Source: Flavobacteriales bacterium
GTDB taxonomy: Bacteria > Bacteroidota > Bacteroidia > Flavobacteriales_D > Parvicellaceae
Assembly (NCBI GenBank): GCA_026993705.1
Contig: JALWSJ010000424.1
Coordinates: 1-10,814 of the forward strand
DNA length: 10,814 bases
Direction of reading: 5' to 3'
The notes under the pieces: generated by a model
Databases searched by the model: none
The model's input: only the letters and a program-made list of their open reading frames with translations
What the model was told of the DNA's origin: nothing
In this document: positions 1 to 5,640 of the stretch, one piece after another
How the letters are laid out: each line of letters opens with the position of its first letter
Numbering within the stretch: the first letter of the stretch is position 1
Position numbers and translations under genes: made by a program

Positions 1-53
1 TTGAATGGGTGAAATCAAAACATCCAAACGTAGAAGAAATTGATAATCGTTGA
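1..53 (+). CDS. C-terminal end of an unidentified upstream gene (partial)
   Basis: Reading from base 3, sixteen codons (ending ...VEEIDNR) run without interruption from the left edge to a TGA at 51-53. The other two forward frames stop almost at once. A strong terminator hairpin begins 13 bases after the stop, which supports this as a real gene end. The tail is charged and hydrophilic, so the protein probably ends in a soluble segment. Too little is visible to name a family. The frame is seen; that it is coding is inferred. Confidence 0.5.
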   Translation, partial: EWVKSKHPNVEEIDNR

Positions 54-66
54 ATGGGAACTCTAT

Positions 67-122
67 AAAAAAAGAAAACTCCAATCTTTAACATTTGTTA
101 GGGATTGGGGTTTTCTTTTTTT
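67..122 (+). terminator. Long hairpin terminator after the partial gene
   Basis: Bases 67-86 pair with 103-122 over 20 bp with a single G-T wobble. The pairing extends through 87-92/97-102 to a 4-base ATTT loop. The right arm ends in an uninterrupted T run and the left arm begins with an A run, so it could work in both directions. It separates the partial upstream gene from tolC. Confidence 0.85.
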
Positions 123-148
123 GTTAAAATTTTCGTTGATTAAAATTG
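121..148 (+). promoter_or_regulatory. Candidate tolC promoter
   Basis: A TTG at 121-123 lies 17 bases before TAAAATTG at 141-148, which matches the Bacteroidota -7 consensus TAnnTTTG at all but one position. Transcription would begin inside the poly-A tract about 30 bases before the ATG. The -33 element overlaps the T run of the preceding terminator. This is motif matching only. Confidence 0.35.
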
Positions 149-149
149 C

Positions 150-185
150 AAAAAACAAAAAAAAAAAAAATAAAAAAAAAAAAAA
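150..185 (+). repeat. Poly-A tract leading into the tolC start codon
   Basis: The tract reads A6-C-A14-T-A14, and the last A belongs to the ATG at 185. No Shine-Dalgarno sequence is present. A-rich leaders are usual for translation starts in Bacteroidota, but two adjacent 14-base homopolymers are exceptional and prone to slippage. The second run forms the whole spacer directly before the start codon, so changes in its length would alter leader length and not the reading frame. Confidence 0.9.
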
Positions 186-1381
186 TGAAAAATATAACAA
201 CCGCTTTAATAACTATTATTTCGATTCCTTCTTTTTTTGCTCAAGAAACCATCTCGTTAGACCAAGCTATTAAAACAGCTTTAGAAGTACACCCCAAGAT
301 AAAAATGGCAAACTTGGCTATGGAGCGAGAAACCGCTCAAGGAAAAGCTAGCAGAGGATTGGATAAAACATCGATTGACTTTAGCAGAGGACAATTGAAT
401 ACTTATTACAAAAAAGATTATCAACTGTATATCAACCAGAGTTTTAAATTTCCTACCTATTACAAGAACACAAAAAAATATACTAATGAAGCAGTAAAAT
501 TAAAACAGCTTGAAAGTGGACTCACAAAAAATGAGGTAATCTATGAAGTAGCCGGTACCTACTATACCTTGCTGAACCTGCAAGACCAAATAAAAATAAC
601 GGAAGAATTACAAGTACTTACCCAAGAAGCTCTAAAAATAGAACAAAACAAACTACAAAAAGGAGAAAGCAGTGCCATAGAAAGCGAAAATCGAAAAATG
701 GAGTTGTATCAAATTCAAAATGAAATCTTTAATTTGAAACAAAAATACACTACTTCGTTACAATACCTTGGTTCTCTGACCGGTAACACCTCTCCTATTG
801 CTATTGAATATACGCCTTTTTTTCAAGAAAAAGAAGAAGTCCAATCCATTGACACCGCATCACTTCCATTAATTGCCTACCAACAACAACAAATCGAACT
901 TAGCAAGGCTCAGGTGAAAGCAACAAAATCAGCGGCTTTACCGGAGTGGTATGCCGGCTATTTTAATCAAACTATAAATGCTGAGGGTACAAAGGCTCTC
1001 AACGGATTTAATTTAGGATTACAGATTCCTCTCTTTTATTCCAAACAAAAAAACCAAATAAAAGCAGTCCGATTAGATGCCGCAATGAAAGAAGAAGAAT
1101 TAAACGCACAAAAAATAACTCTTGAACAACAAATAAACAGGCAGAAGCAATACGTAAGCATAGCACAAAATAGTTTGACGGCGTATCAACAAAAAATATT
1201 ACCTGTGGCTGACAATCTGCGTAAATTATATAAATCGTCAACTGACAAAGGAGAACTTTCCGCTTTAGAATATCTCGCTTCCGAAATCAAGTACTTGAAC
1301 CTGAAGAAAGAATACGCCCAAAAACTAATGGATTACAACCTTGCTGTTTTACAACTAAAAGTTCTAACAGGAAATTTATAA
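185..1381 (+). CDS. TolC/CusC-like outer-membrane efflux protein
   Basis: A 398-residue outer-membrane factor, expected to form the trimeric channel through which an RND-type pump expels substrate. The ATG at 185 is chosen because it begins a signal peptide (short basic start, hydrophobic core to about residue 18, cleavage near FAQ|E at 20/21). The in-frame extension back to a TTG at 146 encodes only lysine-rich poly-A product. Two helical repeats are visible: residues about 22-200, and about 228-398 with FNLGLQIPLF (275-284) at the strand/helix transition, where the family usually has a GVxxPLF-like segment, and GELSALEYL at 356-364. The N-terminal part, including QSFKFPTYY (85-93), resembles the TolC-like portion associated with CusA/CzcA heavy-metal pumps in Bacteroidota, so metal efflux is a plausible but unproven role. 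No pump or adaptor gene lies in the window. It is short for the family (commonly about 420-480). A nuclease-fold gene follows after 10 bases. Confidence 0.85.
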   Translation: MKNITTALITIISIPSFFAQETISLDQAIKTALEVHPKIKMANLAMERETAQGKASRGLDKTSIDFSRGQLNTYYKKDYQLYINQSFKFPTYYKNTKKYTNEAVKLKQLESGLTKNEVIYEVAGTYYTLLNLQDQIKITEELQVLTQEALKIEQNKLQKGESSAIESENRKMELYQIQNEIFNLKQKYTTSLQYLGSLTGNTSPIAIEYTPFFQEKEEVQSIDTASLPLIAYQQQQIELSKAQVKATKSAALPEWYAGYFNQTINAEGTKALNGFNLGLQIPLFYSKQKNQIKAVRLDAAMKEEELNAQKITLEQQINRQKQYVSIAQNSLTAYQQKILPVADNLRKLYKSSTDKGELSALEYLASEIKYLNLKKEYAQKLMDYNLAVLQLKVLTGNL

Positions 1382-1391
1382 TCATTGACAA

Positions 1392-1880
1392 ATGAGAAAG
1401 TTAAATTTACCTGAATATCCTTTTTCCGTACGTAGGCAAAACGACCGCTTATATATTTTTGATGAATTTCGTAAAAAGTGGCTTGTCCTCACACCCGAAG
1501 AATGGGTGCGGCAACATCTGTTGATGTTTCTTACGCGACAAAAAGGTTATCCTGTTTCTCTAATTGCCATAGAAAAACAAGTCAAGGTTAATCAACAGCC
1601 ACAACGTTTTGACGCGGTTATCTACACTCCAAACGGAACTCCTTTAGCGATTATTGAATGTAAAGCCGCCAATATTCCTATCAATGAAAATACAATCAAC
1701 CAAATTATTAGATATAATGCCGTTATACAAGCTCCTTTACTGATATTAAGCAATGGTTTGGATACTTATTGTGCAGAGGTAATTTTCGAGAAACGTTCAT
1801 TCTCTTTTTTAGAGGATATTCCGGAGTATAAAAAAAATCAAGCAAAAATTAGTATAGAAAAGAATACTTGTTCGAACTGA
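1392..1880 (+). CDS. PD-(D/E)XK nuclease-fold protein (HsdR N-terminal domain type)
   Basis: A 162-residue protein that is almost entirely one domain of the type I restriction HsdR N-terminal class (HSDR_N_2-like). The nuclease signature is intact: an acidic residue in the first helix (E36/E37), D74 in RFDAVIY, E89-C-K91 in IIECKA, and a Q-x3-Y motif (Q104/Y108) as in RecB-like nucleases. No helicase, methylase or specificity subunit is nearby, so it is not a restriction system as such. Single-domain proteins like this are widespread in Flavobacteriia, to my knowledge often near DNA-metabolism genes, and their role is unknown. Here it follows tolC by 10 bases and ends in a shared terminator, so the two are probably co-transcribed. 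The last 15 or so residues are polar and probably not part of the fold. The fold is well supported; nuclease activity and biological role are not. Confidence 0.85.
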   Translation: MRKLNLPEYPFSVRRQNDRLYIFDEFRKKWLVLTPEEWVRQHLLMFLTRQKGYPVSLIAIEKQVKVNQQPQRFDAVIYTPNGTPLAIIECKAANIPINENTINQIIRYNAVIQAPLLILSNGLDTYCAEVIFEKRSFSFLEDIPEYKKNQAKISIEKNTCSN

Positions 1881-1889
1881 ATTAAAACA

Positions 1890-1917
1890 AAAAAGGAGCT
1901 TAAAAAAGCTCCTTTTT
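1890..1917. terminator. Bidirectional terminator between the nuclease-fold gene and porV
   Basis: A perfect 12-bp stem (1890-1901 with 1906-1917) encloses an AAAA loop. Its GC core is GGAGC/GCTCC, with A runs on the left and T runs on the right. It lies 9 bases after the + strand stop and 25 bases after the convergent - strand stop, so it can end both transcripts. Confidence 0.92.
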
Positions 1918-1942
1918 CTATATGCTATTAAACTTATAAATC

Positions 1943-3217
1943 TTACAAATCACTTTTATCCGTTTTTTCGCCAAAATTAAATCCTAAACTAAAACGTATG
2001 GTGTTGGCGATTGGGCTTTGTTGAGTTAATGAAACCAAATAAGACATATCTAATTGGAATACTTGGTAACGAATACCCAATCCCATAGAAACAAACTGTC
2101 TGTTACCTTTTGTCGGTGCTTCGTAGAAATAACCTGCTCTTGCGGCAAAAACGTTATTATATAAATACTCTCCCCCAACAGAAATATTAATTTCTGAAAG
2201 TTCTTCTTTGAATTTACTTCCTTTTTTTACCCCTACGGTATTTCCGTTATCGTCTTTTATTACTACACCCGGAGCATCCGAGAAAGAACCGAAAATACCT
2301 GAAGCAACACCAACATTGGTGCTTCTTCCAGAAAAAACAATAGGATTGTTCTCGTTATCGTAAACTACTTGACCGTTTACGGTTTTATAAACCGGTGAAG
2401 TCGGAACTAATAATTTATTAAAATCTAGAGCTAAGGTAAATTTATTAAAATCATCAATTTGTGTATTTAAAGCTGTACCTAAACGCATATTCGTTGGTAT
2501 AAAATCTCTTTGAGCTCCGTTGGTGTAAGCCATTTTAGAACCGATATTAGATATATTTAAACCTGCTGAAATAGTTGATTTACGTTGAGCTAAATCAAAT
2601 TCATTGGAAGTGTAATATCCCGACACGTCAGCGGCAATAGATTGCCCTGCTTTTGTAGCAGCACCTTGAACAACTGTTCCGCCTGTTAAGTTCGAGTTGA
2701 TGTATCGTCCTGCTAGACCTATAGAAAAATTTTCGCTTAATTTACGTGCATACGCAGCATCTATAGCAAATTCATTAGGGTTATAATCTCGTATAACACC
2801 ACCTGTTTGGTCGGTAAAAGTGATATTTCCCAAAGAAAAATAACGTAAGGATGCTGCGACAGTTGAAAATTTATCAATTCGCTTATATCCTGAAACGTAC
2901 ATTAAATTAATATCGTTTACTAATCGTCTTAACCATGGTGAATAAGACATAGAAAAACCTGCTTTATTTTTCACAAAAGCAATTTTTGACGGGTTCCAAT
3001 GGATAGAATTTGCATCGGGACTAATTGCCACACCTGCGTCCCCCATTGCTCCTGAACGAGAATCAGGTGTTATCAGCAAAAAAGGTACGGCAGTAGTAAT
3101 CGTATTGATTTGCTTCCCTGATAAATTCTGTGTTGAGATAGATTGTGCGTCAGCTTGACTTGTAGCTAAAAGCGTGGCACCTAGCAAAAAAGAAGATATT
3201 TTATTTTGTAAATTCAT
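1943..3217 (-). CDS. porV: Type IX secretion system outer-membrane protein PorV
   Basis: A 424-residue outer-membrane beta-barrel of the PorV (LptO) family. In the type IX system PorV collects cargo carrying a C-terminal signal from the SprA/Sov translocon and passes it to the PorU attachment complex at the cell surface. A signal peptide covers residues 1 to about 24 (cleavage near ADAQ|S). The family's N-terminal hallmark PDSRSGAMGDAGVA is at 51-64, followed by NSIHWNPSKIA (70-80). Alternating barrel strands then continue to the end, with a hydrophobic C-terminal strand (IRFSLGFNF, 407-415) followed by a short charged tail. Length fits a full family member. In many Flavobacteriia porV follows porU, but here the 397 bases upstream hold no porU and the gene has its own promoter box. 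It is convergent with the nuclease-fold gene and shares that gene's terminator. Confidence 0.93.
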   Translation of the reverse strand: MNLQNKISSFLLGATLLATSQADAQSISTQNLSGKQINTITTAVPFLLITPDSRSGAMGDAGVAISPDANSIHWNPSKIAFVKNKAGFSMSYSPWLRRLVNDINLMYVSGYKRIDKFSTVAASLRYFSLGNITFTDQTGGVIRDYNPNEFAIDAAYARKLSENFSIGLAGRYINSNLTGGTVVQGAATKAGQSIAADVSGYYTSNEFDLAQRKSTISAGLNISNIGSKMAYTNGAQRDFIPTNMRLGTALNTQIDDFNKFTLALDFNKLLVPTSPVYKTVNGQVVYDNENNPIVFSGRSTNVGVASGIFGSFSDAPGVVIKDDNGNTVGVKKGSKFKEELSEINISVGGEYLYNNVFAARAGYFYEAPTKGNRQFVSMGLGIRYQVFQLDMSYLVSLTQQSPIANTIRFSLGFNFGEKTDKSDL

Positions 3218-3239
3218 GTTTTGTATAACTTATGAGAAA

Positions 3240-3247
3240 CAAATATA
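3240..3247 (-). promoter_or_regulatory. porV promoter -7 box
   Basis: Read on the - strand this is TATATTTG, a perfect match to the Bacteroidota -7 consensus TAnnTTTG, lying 22 bases before the porV ATG. I see no convincing TTG at the -33 spacing. The leader would be only about 15-20 bases long and A/T-rich. Confidence 0.6.
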
Positions 3248-3400
3248 CGCAAAACTTATTTTTATATTGTACTGCTCCTCATTTTTTTTGTAAAGAAGTG
3301 TTTATTTATTTTTGTTAGAGGTGAAAGGCACACGAATTTCTCCTTATACTAAAATGTGATAAGAATACTAAATTCCGTTTTCTTTGTACTTATCTCAACT

Positions 3401-3548
3401 GCGTTAGGGATAGAACGGCGTGTTTGAACTCCTTTTGGTTTGTTGCATTTATGCAAACCAAAAGAGTGAGTAGTGATAGCCCGACCCTCATTTACAAAAA
3501 CATCGTTTCGCCTGAGCGAAATGTTGTTTTTGTAAATGAAGGGAACGC
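3401..3548 (+). ncRNA. Three-way-junction structured element (flavobacterial intergenic RNA or repeat)
   Basis: The sequence folds into a closing stem and two hairpins. P1 pairs GCGTT (3401-3405) with AACGC (3544-3548). P2 is a perfect 11-bp stem (3432-3442 with 3454-3464). P3 is an approximately 26-bp stem (3485-3511 with 3516-3543) with a CTGA loop, one T-T mismatch, one G-T wobble and one bulged base. The single-stranded joints carry GGGATAGAA (3407-3415) and GATAGCCCGA (3475-3484), and the closing segment is GGGAACGCCC (3541-3550). From memory, elements with these GTTAGGGATAGAA ... AGCCCGACCC ... GGGAACGCC boxes recur between genes in Flavobacteria, and the described Flavo-1 RNA motif is the first candidate to test. 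I cannot confirm that assignment here. The strand is chosen by those boxes. Whether it acts as an RNA, a riboregulator or a structured DNA repeat is unknown. Confidence 0.65.
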
Positions 3549-3584
3549 CCAAAACACCTCGATAATACGCATTACTATTAAAAT

Positions 3585-3600
3585 TATATTTGTACTTTTG
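3585..3600 (+). promoter_or_regulatory. Tandem -7 boxes for the E1-mutL-rhomboid operon
   Basis: TATATTTG (3585-3592) is followed without a gap by TACTTTTG (3593-3600), and both match TAnnTTTG exactly. They lie 22 and 14 bases before the first ATG at 3615. No clear TTG is found at the -33 distance. Transcription from the downstream box would give a very short leader for that ATG, which makes the second in-frame ATG at 3633 a credible alternative start. Confidence 0.6.
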
Positions 3601-3614
3601 TTTGCCTATTACAA

Positions 3615-5636
3615 ATGATTAAAGTTAAACCCATGATTACTACACAATTAAAACCTATTCAATATAATCGGAATACGCTTTCGGATAGTGAATTAAAATC
3701 CTTTTACAAAGCTCTTATTTTGCCTCGACTGATTGAGGAGAAAATGTTGATTTTACTTCGTCAGGGTAAAATTTCCAAATGGTTTTCGGGAATGGGACAA
3801 GAAGCTATTTCGGTGGGATGTACCTTGGCTTTGGATAAAGATGAGTATATACTTCCGATGCATAGGAACTTGGGGGTTTTTACTACGCGAAATATACCTT
3901 TGGAACGACTTTTTATGCAATTTCAGGGGAAGGAAAACGGCTTTACGAAAGGGCATGATCGTTCTTTTCACTTTGGTAGTAAAGAGCATCACATTGTTGG
4001 AATGATTTCTCATCTAGGACCTCAATTAGGGATTGCTGATGGAATTGCCTTGGGAAATAAACTCAAGAAGAATAAAAAAGTCGCTATGGCTTTTACAGGT
4101 GATGGTGGAGCGAGTGAAGGTGACTTTCATGAGGCTTTGAATGTTGCGGCAGTGTGGGATTTGCCAGTTATTTTTGTTGTTGAAAATAATCAGTGGGGAC
4201 TTTCTACACCTTCAAAAGAGCAGTTTAGGTGTAAACAATTTATAGACAAAGGAATAGGGTACGGAATGGAGGCGATACAGGTTGATGGGAATAATCTTAT
4301 TGAGGTGTATGAAGCGGTTCATAAGGCTAAAACCTCAATTTCTAAAAATCCGAGACCTATACTTATCGAGTGTCTTTCTTTTAGAATGAGAGGACATGAG
4401 GAAGCATCGGGTACCAAGTACTATCCTGAAGGGATTCAAGAGAAATGGGCGGTAAAAGACCCAGTGGATAATTTTGAACGCTTTTTAAAAGAAGAAAAAG
4501 TCCTTACTCAAGAAGAAATTGACGCTATACGAGCGGAAACAAAAGCTCTTATAAACAAAAAATGGAAAGAGGCAGACGCTACTCCAGAACTAAAGGCAGA
4601 CACAGAAAGGGAGTATAATTATCTTTATAAAGAATTTGATAATACACCGATACAACCTGCTTCGGATAAAAAAACTCAAAAACGATTTATTGACGCGATA
4701 TCTGACGGACTTAGGCAAGCAATGCGTAAGTTTGACAACAGCGTTATCATGGGACAGGATATTGCTGAATACGGTGGGGTTTTTAAAGTTACAGAAGGTT
4801 TTGTAGATGAATTTGGGAAAGAACGAGTAAGGAATACTCCTATTTGTGAATCGGCAATTGTCGGAGCTGCTTTAGGGCTATCGATTAATGATTTTAAGGC
4901 GATTATGGAGATGCAATTTGCTGATTTTGTAACCGTTGGGTTTAATCAGATTGTCAATAATCTAGCAAAACTACATTATCGTTGGCAAGAAAATGCTGAT
5001 GTGGTCATTCGTATGCCTACGGGAGCTGGAGTTGGAGCAGGTCCATTTCATTCACAAAGTAACGAAGCGTGGTTTTTTCATACACCTGGTTTGAAAATCG
5101 TTTACCCTGCTTTTCCTTCTGATGCCAAAGGATTGTTAGCGGCAGCTATTGAAGACCCTAATCCTGTAATGGTGTTTGAACATAAAGCTTTGTACCGTAG
5201 TAAATCTGAGGAAGTATATGATGACTATTACACCTTAGAAATAGGGAAAGCCAATTTACTTAGAGAAGGAAAACAGGTTACTATTGTAACTTATGGAATG
5301 GGGGTACATTGGGCATTGGATTTCTTAGACAAAAAGCCGCAAGTACAAGCTGATTTGATAGATTTGAGAACGTTATTGCCTTTAGATAAAGATGCTATCT
5401 TTGATTCTGTAAAGAAAACGGGGAGAGCAATTGTTTTACACGAGGACTGTTTGACAGGAGGTATAGGTGGTGAAATAGTTGCCCTAATCAATGAAAATTG
5501 TTTTGAGAATTTGGATGCTCCGGTGGTAAGAAGTGCGAGTTTAGATACACCAGTACCTTTTGCCTCAGAATTGGAAAAAGATTTCTTACCTAAAGAACGC
5601 TTTGAAAAACAAATCACACAGTTATTGGAGTACTAA
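3615..5636 (+). CDS. Fused E1 alpha/beta 2-oxoacid (branched-chain type) dehydrogenase
   Basis: A single 673-residue chain joins the two subunits of a TPP-dependent 2-oxoacid dehydrogenase E1, which decarboxylates the oxoacid and loads the acyl group onto lipoylated E2 in the cytoplasm. The alpha half (about 25-340) has HRN at 83-85, the TPP/Mg motif starting GDG (162-164) and ending NN (191-192), and the RMRGHEEAS loop with H261. The beta half (about 353-673) has E412 in PICESAIVGAALG and H479 in GAGPFHSQSNEAW. The C-terminal domain starts near 540. A charged linker (about 290-350) joins the halves. Such fusions are common in Bacteroidota and are usually named 2-oxoisovalerate dehydrogenase, but the sequence alone does not fix the substrate. 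No E2 or E3 gene is adjacent. The ATG at 3615 is used for numbering; the ATG at 3633 (MITTQLK) is equally plausible. mutL starts 4 bases after the stop. Confidence 0.93.
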   Translation: MIKVKPMITTQLKPIQYNRNTLSDSELKSFYKALILPRLIEEKMLILLRQGKISKWFSGMGQEAISVGCTLALDKDEYILPMHRNLGVFTTRNIPLERLFMQFQGKENGFTKGHDRSFHFGSKEHHIVGMISHLGPQLGIADGIALGNKLKKNKKVAMAFTGDGGASEGDFHEALNVAAVWDLPVIFVVENNQWGLSTPSKEQFRCKQFIDKGIGYGMEAIQVDGNNLIEVYEAVHKAKTSISKNPRPILIECLSFRMRGHEEASGTKYYPEGIQEKWAVKDPVDNFERFLKEEKVLTQEEIDAIRAETKALINKKWKEADATPELKADTEREYNYLYKEFDNTPIQPASDKKTQKRFIDAISDGLRQAMRKFDNSVIMGQDIAEYGGVFKVTEGFVDEFGKERVRNTPICESAIVGAALGLSINDFKAIMEMQFADFVTVGFNQIVNNLAKLHYRWQENADVVIRMPTGAGVGAGPFHSQSNEAWFFHTPGLKIVYPAFPSDAKGLLAAAIEDPNPVMVFEHKALYRSKSEEVYDDYYTLEIGKANLLREGKQVTIVTYGMGVHWALDFLDKKPQVQADLIDLRTLLPLDKDAIFDSVKKTGRAIVLHEDCLTGGIGGEIVALINENCFENLDAPVVRSASLDTPVPFASELEKDFLPKERFEKQITQLLEY

Positions 5637-5640
5637 AAAT

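Larger units (their letters stand above)
3218..3614. other. Intergenic region between divergent porV and E1 genes
   Basis: This 397-base stretch holds no credible gene. It contains the porV promoter box at its left end, about 150 bases of AT-rich sequence with nothing I can name (3248-3400), the structured element at 3401-3548, and tandem promoter boxes for the E1 operon at its right end. Short open frames on both strands inside it are by-products of the inverted repeats. Confidence 0.8.

Noticed and set aside
146..184. Extension of the TolC-like protein to a TTG start at 146
   Set aside because: The extra residues are encoded by poly-A and would place a lysine block before a complete, normal signal peptide that starts at 185.
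40..273. A 77-codon frame across the first terminator and poly-A tract
   Set aside because: It reads through the hairpin and the homopolymer, giving lysine/asparagine runs, and overlaps the clear signal peptide of the TolC-like protein in another frame.
1392..1880. A restriction-modification or defence island around the HsdR-N-like gene
   Set aside because: No methylase, specificity subunit, helicase or other defence gene is present. The neighbours are an efflux channel and a secretion-system protein.
3288..3314. Possible + strand promoter (TTG 3288-3290, TATTTTTG 3307-3314) for the structured element
   Set aside because: The -7 box matches but the spacing is only 16 bases, the area is T-rich so chance matches are likely, and it lies almost 90 bases before the element.
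3349..3618. Short open frames on both strands (64 and 67 codons) within the porV-E1 intergenic region
   Set aside because: They lie across the inverted repeats of the structured element, their residues mirror the hairpin arms, and they show no family signature.
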